DNA of 64,000 nt from Halomonas sp. (GTDB lineage: Bacteria; Pseudomonadota; Gammaproteobacteria; Pseudomonadales; Halomonadaceae). Shown here one piece after another: positions 28,247 to 37,866 of the stretch. The notes under the pieces were generated by a model, which worked only from the letters and a program-made list of their open reading frames with translations, did not search any database and had not been told where the DNA came from. Position numbers and translations under genes: made by a program. Numbering within the stretch: the stretch's first letter is position 1; every line of letters starts with the position of its first letter. The stretch spans positions 148,908 through 212,907 of the forward strand of contig NZ_JAGOBJ010000010.1 of NCBI RefSeq assembly GCF_017983445.1. Direction: 5' to 3'.

Positions 28247-29635
28247 TTAACGACGGTTATCCGCCACAAACTGCTGCACGGCACTCAGTTCGGCTGGCAA
28301 TACCGTGTAGCGCTCTTCGCGCTCCAGCAGATCATCCATGTGCGTGGGCAGTGGTACGCCCTGGAAGCCAGCCTTCACCACGGCTTCGGCAAACTTGGCC
28401 GGGTGTGCGGTGGCAAGCGTTATCATCGGCGTTGATTGATCAGCGCGGACACGCTCAGCAGCGCGGTAGCCCGTGGCAGTGTGCGGGTCGAGCATTTCGC
28501 CGGTACGGTGATGCGCTTCACGAATGACTTCCAGAATGGTCGCATCGTCCACACTGTAGCTTGAGAATTTCTCACGCAGCTTTTCAAGCGGCGCATCGGC
28601 AAGCGCGGTAGGCTCTTGCTGAAAGCGTTCAAGGAGTGCGGCCACGGCGGCGCCATCACGCTCATAGGCATCAAACAGAAGGCGCTCGAAGTTCGACGAC
28701 ACCACGATATCCATGGAAGGCGCGAGCGTTGCCTCAAGCTCCTTCTTGGAGAAGTCGTTGGCGGCCAGCGTGCGGTGCAGAATGTCGTTTGAGTTGGTGG
28801 CGATAATGAACTGCTTGACCGGCAGCCCCATCTTGTACGCCATGTAGCCTGCAAACACGTTGCCAAAGTTAGCCGAGGGCACGCAGAAGCTGACCTCGCG
28901 ATGCGGTGCGCCCAGCGCCACGCCGGATGCGACGTAGTAGACGATCTGAGCCATGATGCGCGCCCAGTTGATCGAGTTGACTGCCACCAGGCGCGTGCCG
29001 TTCAGAAAGTCTTGATTGGCAAAGCTTGCCTTGACCATAGCCTGGGCATCATCGAAATTGCCTTCGATGGCCACATTGAACACGTTATTGGCCAGCACTG
29101 ACGTCATCTGGCGGCGCTGCACTTCGGACACCCGCTTGTGCGGATGCAGAATGAAGATATCCAGGTTGTCGCAATGGCGACAGCCTTCAATAGCGGCTGA
29201 ACCCGTATCGCCCGAGGTTGCGCCCATGATCACCGCACGCTCGCCGCGCTTTTTCAAAAAGTGATCAAGCAGGCGGCCTAGAAGCTGCAGCGCAACATCC
29301 TTGAACGCAAGCGTCGGGCCATGAAACTGCTCAAGCAGGAAGTGGTTGGCGTCGAGCTGCTTGAGCGGTACCACCGCGTCGTGGGTGAAGGTGGCATACG
29401 CTTCGGTCACGATCGTGCGGAAAGTGTCGTCGTCGATCTCGCCGTTCACAAACGGCTTCATGACGCGAAAGGCAATCTCAGCGTAAGAAAGCCCGGCCAT
29501 ATTGGCCAGCGCTTCTTTCGAGAGGGTGGGCAGCTCTTCCGGGACGTAAAGGCCGCCGTCGCTTGCCATACCGGTTAATACGACTTCTTCAAAGGAGAGC
29601 GCGGGCGCCTGCCCACGCGTACTGATATAGCGCAT
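28247..29635 (-). CDS. thrC: Threonine synthase
   Basis: Converts O-phosphohomoserine to threonine with pyridoxal phosphate. 462 residues, the long (class II) form: N-terminal MRYISTRGQAPALSFEEVVLTG, PLP lysine in FHGPTLAFKDVALQLLG, phosphate-binding region ATSGDTGSAAIEG and VPSANFGNVFAGYMA. It lies 6 nt after hom on the same strand, so two of the threonine-branch enzymes are made together. Confidence 0.97.
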   Translation of the reverse strand: MRYISTRGQAPALSFEEVVLTGMASDGGLYVPEELPTLSKEALANMAGLSYAEIAFRVMKPFVNGEIDDDTFRTIVTEAYATFTHDAVVPLKQLDANHFLLEQFHGPTLAFKDVALQLLGRLLDHFLKKRGERAVIMGATSGDTGSAAIEGCRHCDNLDIFILHPHKRVSEVQRRQMTSVLANNVFNVAIEGNFDDAQAMVKASFANQDFLNGTRLVAVNSINWARIMAQIVYYVASGVALGAPHREVSFCVPSANFGNVFAGYMAYKMGLPVKQFIIATNSNDILHRTLAANDFSKKELEATLAPSMDIVVSSNFERLLFDAYERDGAAVAALLERFQQEPTALADAPLEKLREKFSSYSVDDATILEVIREAHHRTGEMLDPHTATGYRAAERVRADQSTPMITLATAHPAKFAEAVVKAGFQGVPLPTHMDDLLEREERYTVLPAELSAVQQFVADNRR

Positions 29636-29641
29636 AGTGGG

Positions 29642-30958
29642 TTACTCTCCTTCGCTCAGGCTTTCCACGCGGATGCGTGTCACTGGCCCGGCGATATCGG
29701 CCATCGCTTCGATTTCGCGGATCGCTTCGTTCATCTGCTTCTCTTTGGTGCGATGTGTCAGCAGAATAATCGGCACCAGCTCACCTTCGGTCGCCTCTTT
29801 CTGGATCAGCGCCTCAATAGAGATGCTCTGTTCAGCAAGGATAGTGGCTACGCGCGCCAATACGCCGGGACGATCCACCGCCAGCAGGCGCAGATAATAC
29901 GCCGTGATGATGTCTTCCATGGGCATAATCGGCAGCTGGCTGACGTCTTCGTCGATACCGCTGAACGCCAGATACGGCACGCGATAATGATGATCAGTGG
30001 AGATATCGCGAGCCACGTCCAGCAGGTCAGCAACCACGGCGGAAGCCGTCGGTTCAGCACCCGCACCAGCACCGTAGTAAAGCGTAGGGCCAACCGCATC
30101 ACCCATGATAGCGATGGCGTTTTTGACGCCGTGCACATTGGCAAGCAAGCGCTCTTTGGGGATCAAGGTGGGGTGAACGCGCAGCTCAAGCCCCTGATCG
30201 GTGCGCTTGGAAATACCCAGGTGCTTGATGACGTAGCCCAGGTTATCGGCCTGCTCGACATCTTCAGCAGTAATCCGTGAAATGCCTTCGGTGAAGGCTT
30301 TCTCGAACTGAAGCGGCACGCCATAGGCAATCGAGGCCAGAATGGTCAGCTTGTGCGCCGCATCGATCCCTTCCACGTCAAACGTGGGGTCGGCTTCGGC
30401 ATAGCCTAGTGCCTGCGCTTCGGCAAGCACGTCTTCAAAGGCCCGGCCTTCGTCGCGCATATGCGTCAGAATAAAGTTGCCGGTACCGTTAATGATACCT
30501 GCCACCCACTCGATACGGTTGGCACCCAGGCCTTCACGTAGTGATTTGATGACCGGGATGCCGCCCGCAACAGCGGCTTCAAAGGCAACGATAACGCCCT
30601 TTTCATGGGCGGCCTTGAAGATTTCGTTACCGTGAACAGCAATCAATGCCTTGTTGGCCGTGACAACGTGTTTGCCATTAGCAATCGCGGTGAGCACCAA
30701 TTCACGCGCCATATCATAGCCGCCAATCAGCTCGACCAAGACATCAACGTCAGGGTTATTAGCCACCTCAAAAACATCGGTGGTTGTGTTAATACCGGTA
30801 ATATCGCAGTCAGGATGGATACTGCGATGAGCCACCTGCTCAATAACAATAGGGCGGCCTGCACGGCGTGCAATATCATCAGCGTTGCGCGTCAATACAT
30901 TGAACGTGCCGCCGCCAACCGTGCCTAGCCCACAAATGCCTACTCTTACCGGTTTCAA
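29642..30958 (-). CDS. hom: Homoserine dehydrogenase
   Basis: Reduces aspartate semialdehyde to homoserine at the branch to threonine and methionine. 438 residues starting at a TTG (KPVRVGICGLGTVGGGTFNV is the NAD(P)-binding Rossmann loop) with GGGGAT upstream. The catalytic region includes IINGTGNFILTHM and YAEADPTFDVEGIDAAHK; a C-terminal ACT domain (about residues 350-430, RLLAVDRPGVLARVATILAE) suggests threonine feedback. The 100-nt gap after dsbC holds a 7-bp inverted repeat (31021-31042) and could carry its own promoter. Confidence 0.96.
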   Translation of the reverse strand: MKPVRVGICGLGTVGGGTFNVLTRNADDIARRAGRPIVIEQVAHRSIHPDCDITGINTTTDVFEVANNPDVDVLVELIGGYDMARELVLTAIANGKHVVTANKALIAVHGNEIFKAAHEKGVIVAFEAAVAGGIPVIKSLREGLGANRIEWVAGIINGTGNFILTHMRDEGRAFEDVLAEAQALGYAEADPTFDVEGIDAAHKLTILASIAYGVPLQFEKAFTEGISRITAEDVEQADNLGYVIKHLGISKRTDQGLELRVHPTLIPKERLLANVHGVKNAIAIMGDAVGPTLYYGAGAGAEPTASAVVADLLDVARDISTDHHYRVPYLAFSGIDEDVSQLPIMPMEDIITAYYLRLLAVDRPGVLARVATILAEQSISIEALIQKEATEGELVPIILLTHRTKEKQMNEAIREIEAMADIAGPVTRIRVESLSEGE

Positions 30959-31058
30959 AATACATCCCCTTTCGTATTGGGCGCATAACGCGCCCGGGTC
31001 TTTAATCAGTGTCTCAGCGTCATCGTTATATAAACAACGATGTCTATTTAGATAAGGC

Positions 31059-31817
31059 TTACGCGTCGCCCAAGCCTAACATGGCAGCAAGCCGTTCTGG
31101 CGGTACAAAACCGGGTACCAGTTGACCATTAGGCAAAATGATCGCAGGCGTGCCCTGTATTCCAAGCGACATGCCTAACTCATACTGCTCGGCAACCGGG
31201 TTGTCACAGTCAGATGGGCCGGTTAGCGCCTGGCGCTGCTGGGCACGGGTCATGGCTTCGCTTGAATTATTTGAACACCAGGCTTGCTGTAGCGAGGTAG
31301 CCGCCGCGCTACCCATTCCCGCACGCGGGAAGGCCATATAGTGTACCGCAATACCGCGCTCGTTAAGCTCGGGTACGGTTTCATGCAGGCGCTCGCAATA
31401 CGGGCAGGTCGGGTCGGTAAACACCACGACCGTTGCTTTGGGTTCATCTACACCGCGATACACGATGCGCTCGGACTCAGGCACGGATGCCAGTGCGGCT
31501 ACGCGATCCTGGTTTTTGGCCTGCTCGGTTAAATTGACCAGACCCGTTTCTGCATTTTCGAAAAGATCTCCGACTAAAAAGTGGCTGCCCTCGGCATTGG
31601 AGTAAAACGACTCGCCACTTTCCAGAAGCACGTGATAAATGCCGTCCAGCGGTGTTGCGGTTACCTGCTCAACCGGCATCTGCTGGCCATTAACGCTGAG
31701 CGATTCGCGCAAATGATCGGCGGCGGCATCGGCGTGGGCTGCGATAGGCAAAACACTTGCCATGGCGAGCGTGAATAATGCAGTGCGTAATGAGGGAGTA
31801 ACCGTACGTTGGCGCAT
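31059..31817 (-). CDS. dsbC: Thiol:disulfide interchange protein DsbC
   Basis: Periplasmic disulfide isomerase. Signal peptide of about 28 residues (LFTLAMASVLPIAAHA), a dimerisation domain to about residue 95 and a thioredoxin domain with the active site TCPYCERLH (Cys138, Cys141), cis-Pro region IQGTPAIILPNG. An additional Cys pair in the fold (AWCSNN and SDCDNP) matches the structural disulfide of E. coli DsbC. 252 residues from the ATG at 31817. It begins 8 nt after xerD, as in E. coli. Confidence 0.95.
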   Translation of the reverse strand: MRQRTVTPSLRTALFTLAMASVLPIAAHADAAADHLRESLSVNGQQMPVEQVTATPLDGIYHVLLESGESFYSNAEGSHFLVGDLFENAETGLVNLTEQAKNQDRVAALASVPESERIVYRGVDEPKATVVVFTDPTCPYCERLHETVPELNERGIAVHYMAFPRAGMGSAAATSLQQAWCSNNSSEAMTRAQQRQALTGPSDCDNPVAEQYELGMSLGIQGTPAIILPNGQLVPGFVPPERLAAMLGLGDA

Positions 31818-31824
31818 TCTTTCT

Positions 31825-32706
31825 TCAACCTCGCGGATGATGTTCGGCATGCAGGTTTTCCAAGCGGGCTTGGGCGACATGCGTATAAATTTGAGTCGTG
31901 GACAAATCGCTGTGGCCTAACAGCAGCTGTACGACCCGTAAATTAGCCCCATGATTCAATAAATGTGTCGCAAAAGCATGACGCAATGTGTGTGGCGACA
32001 GCGGACGGGTAATTCCAGCCGTAATCGAATGGGCTTTTATGCGATGCCAAAAGGTCTGCCGGGTCATGGGTTTATCGCTTCGTCCTGGAAACAGCGCAGG
32101 CTTTGTCGGATCGTTCATAAGCGCTGGTCTGGCCGTTTTCATATAGTGCGCAAGCCAGTCGGCGGCTTCTTCGCCCATAGGCACCAGACGGTCCTTGTCC
32201 CCTTTACCCCGTACGCGTACCACGCCCTGCCGCAGATTCACCGCATCGCTGGTTAACGAGACAAGTTCCGAAACACGCAGCCCGCAGGCATACAGCAGTT
32301 CCAGCATGGTGCGATCACGCACACCTAGCGGGGTTTCAACATCCGGCGCCATCAGCAGCCGCTCAACCTCCGCCTCTTCCAGCGTATTGGGCAACCCGGG
32401 AAGAACGCGTGGTAACTTCACCTCAGCCAGCGGGTCGCTCGCTACATGGCCGTGCAGGCGCGCCCAGCGATAAAAACTTCTGAGGCTCGATAACAGTCGG
32501 GCGTTACTGCGCAGCTGGTAGCCCTGCTCTTGTCGGGCTTCAAACCACACAGGCAGCTGCTGGAGGCCGGGGGATAATATATCGTCGCCTTGCGCCACCA
32601 GATACTTCTGCCACGCAGTTAAGTCGCGCCGGTAAGCGGCTAACGTATGATCGCTGGCACCCTGTTCCAACCAGAGGGCATCCAGAAAGGCATCAATGAC
32701 GCTCAT
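31825..32706 (-). CDS. xerD: Site-specific tyrosine recombinase XerD
   Basis: With XerC resolves chromosome dimers at dif. N-terminal SAM-like core-binding domain (about 1-95, LDALWLEQGASDHTLAAYRRDL), then the catalytic domain with Arg in LLYACGLRVSELVSL, Lys in RGKGDKDRLVPMG, HTLRHAFATHLLNHGA (H-R), GHSDLSTTQIYTHV (H and the nucleophilic Tyr). 293 residues. The presence of dsbC directly after it identifies XerD rather than XerC or an integrase; there is no neighbouring element sign. Confidence 0.95.
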   Translation of the reverse strand: MSVIDAFLDALWLEQGASDHTLAAYRRDLTAWQKYLVAQGDDILSPGLQQLPVWFEARQEQGYQLRSNARLLSSLRSFYRWARLHGHVASDPLAEVKLPRVLPGLPNTLEEAEVERLLMAPDVETPLGVRDRTMLELLYACGLRVSELVSLTSDAVNLRQGVVRVRGKGDKDRLVPMGEEAADWLAHYMKTARPALMNDPTKPALFPGRSDKPMTRQTFWHRIKAHSITAGITRPLSPHTLRHAFATHLLNHGANLRVVQLLLGHSDLSTTQIYTHVAQARLENLHAEHHPRG

Positions 32707-32741
32707 ACATTAACGGCCCTTAAGTGATACGAGTACATAAA

Positions 32742-32773
32742 CAAAACCCCGCCCCGCAAAGCGGTGACGGGGT
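32742..32773 (-). terminator. Terminator after rplS
   Basis: On the minus strand ACCCCGTCACCGC, short loop, GGGGCGGGG then TTTTG: a GC-rich hairpin with a short T-run, about 67 nt past the rplS stop and 36 nt before the xerD start. Confidence 0.85.
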
Positions 32774-32839
32774 CCTGGTATCTGGGCGCAACGGATGTTC
32801 AAGACATACGTCAACAAGGCGCGCCCAAGAAAGTGCCGT

Positions 32840-33196
32840 TTACGACAGCTTTTCTTTGATACGTGCTGACTTACCGCTACGCTCACGCAGGTAGTACAGC
32901 TTGGCTTGACGCACGTCACCACGACGCTTGACTTCAAGAGAGTCAACCAGCGGGCTGTAGGTCTGGAAGGTACGCTCAACGCCAACACCGTGAGAAATTT
33001 TACGTACGGTGAAAGCGGAGTTCAGGCCACGGTTACGCTTAGCGATAACCACACCTTCAAACGCCTGCAGACGCTCGCGGGTGCCTTCCTTTACTTTTAC
33101 CTGAACGACAATGGTGTCGCCCGGTGCAAAAGAAGGCAGCTCTTTGCCCATCTGCTCGTTTTCGATCGCCTGGATCACCTTGTTCTTGCTGCTCAT
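32840..33196 (-). CDS. rplS: 50S ribosomal protein L19
   Basis: 118 residues starting [20 protein letters not shown] and containing [30 protein letters not shown] and the [20 protein letters not shown] tail, the L19 sequence located at the subunit interface. I preferred the ATG at 33196, seven bases after AGGAG, over the ATG at 33202, which is too close to it. Last gene of the ffh-rpsP-rimM-trmD-rplS cluster, set off from trmD by 191 nt containing an inverted repeat. Confidence 0.97.
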   Translation of the reverse strand: MSSKNKVIQAIENEQMGKELPSFAPGDTIVVQVKVKEGTRERLQAFEGVVIAKRNRGLNSAFTVRKISHGVGVERTFQTYSPLVDSLEVKRRGDVRQAKLYYLRERSGKSARIKEKLS

Positions 33197-33220
33197 CTTC
33201 ATGCTCCTAAATAACGGAAT

Positions 33221-33252
33221 GGTTTGCCACGCAGTTGTGGAAGGGGCAAACC
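33221..33252 (-). repeat. 8-bp inverted repeat in the rplS leader
   Basis: GGTTTGCC and GGCAAACC arms separated by 16 nt lie 25 nt upstream of the L19 start within the 191-nt trmD-rplS gap. It may form a leader stem in the mRNA. No promoter is obvious in the gap (33197-33387). Confidence 0.5.
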
Positions 33253-33387
33253 GTGATCCCGGCGCTCGAAACGAGCTTCGCGGGAGTCGTTATGGGTGAC
33301 GCAGGTACGTAGGCTTGCAGTCAATAGATAAACAACGTGCCCTTGCCGTCCTGCACCGCCGCTCTGCACCATGGAGTTGAAAGCAAC

Positions 33388-34203
33388 CTACCTGGCGTAC
33401 AGAGCGTGTTCCTCGATAAACTCATTCAGCAACTTCTGTTGCTCGGCATTAAGCTCACGCCCCTTTAATAAATCGGGACGACGCTGCCATGTGCGGCCTA
33501 AAGACTGCTTTAAGCGCCAGCGCTTGATGGCTGCATGATTACCACTGAGCAGCACATCCGGCACGGTCTTCCCGTCAATGATTTCTGGACGGGTATAGTG
33601 CGGGCAGTCTAACAGACCGTCATTAAACGAGTCTTCGATAGCGGAATCCTGATGCCCCAAAACACCGGGAATCAGCCTTGCCGCTGCGTCAATCAGTACC
33701 ATGGCGGGCAGCTCACCGCCGCTCAACACATAGTCGCCAATCGACCATTCTTCATCAATGTCACTTTCTACCACACGCTCATCAATGCCTTCATAGCGCC
33801 CTGCTACCACCACAAGAGGGCCTGCAGCGGCTAACGCCTGAGCACCTTTTTGATCCAGCTTGCGCCCCTGGGGCGAAAGATAAATCACGGTAGGCACTAA
33901 GCCTGTGGCTTGATGTGCCCGCTCGCGGGCATCGCGGATAGCGCCACGGAGTGTATCGACTTTCATCAACATACCCGGGCCACCGCCATAAGGACGGTCA
34001 TCCACACTGCGATGGCGATCGGTGGCGTAATCCCGCGGGTTCCAGAACTCCAGAGCAATACGCTGTTTCTCAATCGCTCGACCTACTACGCCCTGCTGGG
34101 TAAGTGCATCGAACATTTCAGGAAACAACGACACCACACCGATCCACATCGCGGGCTTATCCAGGTTACTGCCAGACGCTGGTGCTTGCGCATCACAGGC
34201 CAT
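33388..34203 (-). CDS. trmD: tRNA (guanine37-N1)-methyltransferase
   Basis: Adds m1G37 to tRNAs with a 36-G, preventing +1 frameshifts. Trefoil-knot SPOUT fold: [38 protein letters not shown], knot motifs [23 protein letters not shown] and [19 protein letters not shown]. 271 residues from the ATG at 34203; an in-frame TTG at 34215 overlaps the rimM stop (TTGA) and is a real alternative. The first 18 residues are an extension not seen in most TrmD. Confidence 0.96.
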   Translation of the reverse strand: MACDAQAPASGSNLDKPAMWIGVVSLFPEMFDALTQQGVVGRAIEKQRIALEFWNPRDYATDRHRSVDDRPYGGGPGMLMKVDTLRGAIRDARERAHQATGLVPTVIYLSPQGRKLDQKGAQALAAAGPLVVVAGRYEGIDERVVESDIDEEWSIGDYVLSGGELPAMVLIDAAARLIPGVLGHQDSAIEDSFNDGLLDCPHYTRPEIIDGKTVPDVLLSGNHAAIKRWRLKQSLGRTWQRRPDLLKGRELNAEQQKLLNEFIEEHALYAR

Positions 34204-34211
34204 GTCACTGC

Positions 34212-34757
34212 TCAAAAGTCAGCATCCCAGTTAACGACCATACGGTCATCTTCCAGGCTGATTTCGACAATCACATCATTAGGCAGAAACGGTATCAACC
34301 GCTCGCGTTTGTCGATCGCGTCTGCATCACCGCGAACCACCATGACATCGTTGGCGCCGGTTTCAAACAGATAGCTTATCCGTCCCAACCGCTCGCCGGC
34401 TTGAGTGAAAACAGCCAGGCCTTCAAGCTCATGCCAGTAATACTCATCGGCGGAAAGCTCAGGCAGTGCATCTTTAGGCAGTAAGATATCCGTCTGCGCC
34501 AGTGTTTCAGCTGCATTGCGGTCATCCACGCCCTTAAGCTGCACAACAAGGCCTTTACCTTGCCGACGTCCCTGAACAATGGCCATTCGCGTAAGGGTCT
34601 CCCCTTTGCGCACCCACCATTCGGGGTAATCCAAAATGCTGTCCATGGGGCTGGTGTATGAATACACCTTGAGCCAGCCTTGCACCCCGTGAGGGCTAGT
34701 CAGCTTGCCTAACACCACATGCGTGTCGTCAGTATGGCTTGTTTCAAAACGCGTCAT
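34212..34757 (-). CDS. rimM: Ribosome maturation factor RimM
   Basis: Assists assembly of the 30S head, binding S19. N-terminal beta-barrel ([22 protein letters not shown]) and C-terminal PRC barrel ([34 protein letters not shown] as two linked segments). 181 residues from the ATG at 34757 with GAGG upstream; a TTG four codons earlier is a weaker choice. Between rpsP and trmD, as in E. coli. Confidence 0.96.
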   Translation of the reverse strand: MTRFETSHTDDTHVVLGKLTSPHGVQGWLKVYSYTSPMDSILDYPEWWVRKGETLTRMAIVQGRRQGKGLVVQLKGVDDRNAAETLAQTDILLPKDALPELSADEYYWHELEGLAVFTQAGERLGRISYLFETGANDVMVVRGDADAIDKRERLIPFLPNDVIVEISLEDDRMVVNWDADF

Positions 34758-34802
34758 CGACGACCTCAACGTACAGCAGTTCAGATTCTACCGTGAACAG
34801 AC

Positions 34803-35051
34803 TTACGCCTGTTTACGCGCTTCTTTAACCAGCTCAGCAACACGACCAGACAGCTGGGCGCCTTGGCTCTGCCAGTGAGTAACACGCTCTAGATCAACGC
34901 GCAGACGCTCTTCCTGACCACGGGCAACCGGGTTGAAGAAGCCGATACGCTCGATGAAACGGCCGTCACGGGCATTACGCGAGTCGGTAACGGTCAGGTG
35001 GTAAAAGGGACGCTTCTTGGCGCCACCACGTGCCAAACGAATGGTAACCAT
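34803..35051 (-). CDS. rpsP: 30S ribosomal protein S16
   Basis: 82-residue S16 beginning [21 protein letters not shown], with [19 protein letters not shown]. Ribosome site AAGGAT before the ATG. A promoter at 35151-35180 likely starts the rpsP-rimM-trmD-rplS transcript, in addition to any read-through from ffh. Confidence 0.98.
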   Translation of the reverse strand: MVTIRLARGGAKKRPFYHLTVTDSRNARDGRFIERIGFFNPVARGQEERLRVDLERVTHWQSQGAQLSGRVAELVKEARKQA

Positions 35052-35150
35052 ACGATAACTATCCTTCGGTTGAGGTTACGAGAGTGGAAAATAGCGCAAA
35101 CCGCCACCAGAACACTCATCATACTGTTTTCTTGATACGCCGCTCACTCA

Positions 35151-35180
35151 AAGATAAGTGCCTGCTTTGTATCATTTCAA
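35151..35180 (-). promoter_or_regulatory. Predicted sigma-70 promoter of rpsP operon
   Basis: Minus strand TTGAAA (35180-35175), 18-bp spacer, TATCTT (35156-35151), 100 nt upstream of the rpsP start. The 296-nt ffh-rpsP gap (35052-35347) is otherwise without a supportable gene; a plus-strand reading frame in it has no ribosome site and no family resemblance. Confidence 0.6.
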
Positions 35181-35347
35181 GGCCTTCAAAACCGGATGTG
35201 GCGGCAATGTTTGCACATATTTTGCCAACACCCACGCATGAAGAGGCCGCATTCTACGCAAATGCGCCCGGATTGGAAAGCCTGACAGCCAGAAAACTCA
35301 CAGGCCGTCAACCTTACCAACGTCGCCGCAGCGCCTAAGCTAATATA

Positions 35348-36772
35348 TTAGCGCCAGGGCAGGCCACCGGGGCCGCCCATACCACCACCGCCCATACCGC
35401 CCATACCGCCCGGGCCGCCGGGACCACCGCCGCCCATCATGCCGGACATGCCGCGCATCATCTTCTGCATGCCGCCTTTCTTGCCCGCCTTCTTCATCAT
35501 TTTCTGCATTTGCTTATGTTGCTTGAGCAGACGGTTCAGATCCGGCACCTGCAGACCGGCACCTGCAGCAATCCTGCGCTTGCGCGAACCGTTGATCAGA
35601 TCCGGCGTGCGGCGCTCTTTGGGGGTCATGGAGTTGATTAGCGCTTCAAGCTTACCCAGCTCCTTTTCAGGACCGGGGCCTTGAGCCATTTCGGCCATTT
35701 GCCCCATTCCAGGTAGTTTGCCCAGAAGGCCGCCCATACCGCCCATCTTTTTAAGCTGCTGTAGCTGGTCGCGGAAGTCTTCCAGATCAAAGCCATCGCC
35801 TTTTTTGACCTTGCTGGCAAGCTTGGCAGCTTTGTCTTTATCGACCGTGCGCTCGGCTTCCTCGATCAGCGACAGCATGTCGCCCATACCGAGGATACGA
35901 GACGCAACACGATCCGGATGGAAAGGCTCCAGGGCGTCGACTTTCTCGCCCACACCCATAAACTTGATAGGTTTGCCGGTAATATGGCGCACGGACAGCG
36001 CCGCACCGCCCCGGGCATCACCGTCGGCCTTGGTTAATATAACCCCGGTCAGCGGCAATGCATCGTGGAAGGCCTTGGCGGTGTTGACGGCATCCTGGCC
36101 GGTCATCGCATCAACGACAAACAGCGTTTCTTGCGGCGAGATCGCCTTATGCAGCGCCTGGATCTCCGCCATCATGGCTTCATCGATCGCCAAACGACCG
36201 GCGGTATCCACCAGCACCACATCGTGGAACTGGATTTTGGCGTGCTTGATCGCCGCTTCGGCAATATCAACAGGCTTTTGGTCAGAGCGCGACGGGAAGA
36301 AGTCGACCTCGACCTCTTTGGCCAGCGTCTCCAACTGATCAATAGCCGCCGGACGATAAACGTCAGCCGAGACCACGAGGACCTTTTTCTTTTCGCGCTC
36401 GCGTAGATAGCGGGCCAGCTTGGCAACGGAAGTGGTTTTACCCGCTCCCTGCAAACCGGCCATCAGCACGACCGCCGGAGAGCCTTTGAGGGTCAGGCCC
36501 TCATTGGCCTCGCCCATAATGGCTTCCAGCTCCTGCTGAACGATTTTGACGAACTGCTGGCCCGGTGACAGGCTTTTGGACACTTCCTGGCCAACTGCCC
36601 GCTCGCGCACACGCTCGATAAAGGCTTTGACGACCGGCAGCGCCACGTCGGCTTCGAGCAGCGCTTTACGTACTTCGCGCAGGGTATCTTTAATATTGTC
36701 GTCGGTCAGGCGTGCCTGACCTTTGATCGACTTCAACGTCTGGGAAAGACGCTCACTGAGATTCTGGAACAT
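35348..36772 (-). CDS. ffh: Signal recognition particle protein Ffh
   Basis: GTPase that with 4.5S RNA binds signal sequences and hands them to FtsY. N domain (about 1-95), G domain with GLQGAGKTTSVAKLA, VDTAGRLAID and TKADGDARGG, and the methionine-rich M domain from about residue 325, ending in a long Gly/Met tail (GGGGPGGPGGMGGMGGGG). 474 residues. The 4.5S RNA gene is not in the window. Divergent from ypjD, as in E. coli. Confidence 0.98.
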   Translation of the reverse strand: MFQNLSERLSQTLKSIKGQARLTDDNIKDTLREVRKALLEADVALPVVKAFIERVRERAVGQEVSKSLSPGQQFVKIVQQELEAIMGEANEGLTLKGSPAVVLMAGLQGAGKTTSVAKLARYLREREKKKVLVVSADVYRPAAIDQLETLAKEVEVDFFPSRSDQKPVDIAEAAIKHAKIQFHDVVLVDTAGRLAIDEAMMAEIQALHKAISPQETLFVVDAMTGQDAVNTAKAFHDALPLTGVILTKADGDARGGAALSVRHITGKPIKFMGVGEKVDALEPFHPDRVASRILGMGDMLSLIEEAERTVDKDKAAKLASKVKKGDGFDLEDFRDQLQQLKKMGGMGGLLGKLPGMGQMAEMAQGPGPEKELGKLEALINSMTPKERRTPDLINGSRKRRIAAGAGLQVPDLNRLLKQHKQMQKMMKKAGKKGGMQKMMRGMSGMMGGGGPGGPGGMGGMGGGGMGGPGGLPWR

Positions 36773-36833
36773 GGGGCCTCTCTGCCTCCGTCGCTGTCTC
36801 CGGGCGCCTACGGCCCTGGACTGATGTGCATGG

Positions 36834-36862
36834 ATTATACGCGCTCAGGCGTTGAGTCTCCA
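36834..36862 (-). promoter_or_regulatory. Predicted promoter of ffh
   Basis: A consensus TATAAT (minus strand, 36839-36834) with TGGAGA 17 bp upstream (36862-36857) lies 62 nt before the ffh start. The 209-nt divergent gap (36773-36981) also must carry the ypjD promoter; TATAGT at about 36911 is a candidate without a clear -35. Confidence 0.55.
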
Positions 36863-36981
36863 TGGCTGTGCGCTTGCTAACGATGGCTGTGCGATACTGT
36901 TTCGATTGGTTATAGTAGTCAGTACACTTTAGTTCGACTGTTTTTCACTGCAACGCGCGAAACGCGCGCACGGATAGCATC

Positions 36982-37779
36982 ATGCAGGCGCTGCCTCTCG
37001 CCACGATCGCTTTTGTATTTTATGTCGCCGCTGCCATCTGGCAGGGCATGACTCTTTTTCGCCGCGTACCGCCCCGCCAAGGTATGGTGCGCCTTCTTGG
37101 TGCCTTGGGGCTACTGCTGCATATTCCGGTGGTCGTGCAGTTAGTCAACCAGGCGCCCGGCTTACTGCCGGGGTTCACCACCAGCGCAACGCTGTTTATG
37201 GCCGTGGCGGTTAACGTGCTGCTGATAGCCAGCCTTTTCAAACCGGTCCTTAACGTCAGCATTGTTTTATTTCCGCTCGCCGGTGTCGCGCTGATCACCG
37301 CTACCTGGCTACCCAGCCACGGCAGCCATACGGGGCTCACACCGGGCATCCTGCTGCACGCCATTAGTTCGGCACTGGCCTTTGCCATGCTGGCCATTGC
37401 GGCAGTGCAGGCAATACTTGTCGGTCTGCAGAATCAGGCGCTGCGCCATCATCATATTCGCGGTATCGTTCAGTCGCTTCCGCCATTGACCACGATGGAG
37501 CGCGTACTGTTCGAGCTGGTGTGGGCAGGCATTTTGCTGCTTACTCTCTCGATTATCAGCGGCTTTATTTTCCTGGATAATATTTTTGCCCAACACTTAT
37601 TACATAAAACCGTATTATCGTTGGGGGCATGGATAATCTTTACCACACTACTTATTGGCCGCTATCGTTTTGGCTGGCGAGGTATGCGTGCGGTACGCTG
37701 GACGCTGGGCGGCTGCACGCTATTGATACTTGCCTACTTTGGCAGCAAGTTTGTACTTGAAATACTGCTTAATCGCTAA
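36982..37779 (+). CDS. ypjD: Inner membrane protein YpjD (CcsA/CytC-assembly type)
   Basis: 265 residues with about eight membrane segments, for example TIAFVFYVAAAIWQGMTLF, MVRLLGALGLLLHIPVVV and ILLHAISSALAFAMLAIAAV; the last motif together with a C-terminal WIIFTTLLIGRYRFGWRG follows the cytochrome c assembly (CcsA) fold. The CcsA tryptophan-rich heme loop is not seen, so a heme role is doubtful. The family member YpjD sits between ffh and corB in E. coli, exactly as here, and is thought to work with CorB-type magnesium transport. Confidence 0.9.
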   Translation: MQALPLATIAFVFYVAAAIWQGMTLFRRVPPRQGMVRLLGALGLLLHIPVVVQLVNQAPGLLPGFTTSATLFMAVAVNVLLIASLFKPVLNVSIVLFPLAGVALITATWLPSHGSHTGLTPGILLHAISSALAFAMLAIAAVQAILVGLQNQALRHHHIRGIVQSLPPLTTMERVLFELVWAGILLLTLSIISGFIFLDNIFAQHLLHKTVLSLGAWIIFTTLLIGRYRFGWRGMRAVRWTLGGCTLLILAYFGSKFVLEILLNR

Positions 37780-37804
37780 GCAGACCCAGGCGGCCATGGT
37801 TGTC

Positions 37805-37833
37805 TTGACACACCATCCCCTACCTTCTACAAA
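37805..37833 (+). promoter_or_regulatory. Predicted promoter of corB
   Basis: Consensus TTGACA (37805-37810), 17-bp spacer and TACAAA (37828-37833), 34 nt upstream of the TTG start of corB; allows corB expression independent of ypjD. Confidence 0.7.
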
Positions 37834-37866
37834 TCGAGCCTGATACGTCATAAAGGAACTTTCGAC

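Noticed and set aside
30959-31058. Threonine-type attenuator leader before hom
   Set aside because: The gap has a 7-bp inverted repeat, but no leader peptide rich in Thr or Ile codons and no competing terminator hairpin could be found.
31825-32706. Tyrosine recombinase considered as a mobile-element integrase
   Set aside because: It is 293 residues, sits in the xerD-dsbC-recJ context and has no att sites or element genes beside it.
35084-35338. 84-codon plus-strand frame in the ffh-rpsP gap
   Set aside because: No ribosome site, no recognisable family, and it lies across a good minus-strand promoter of rpsP.
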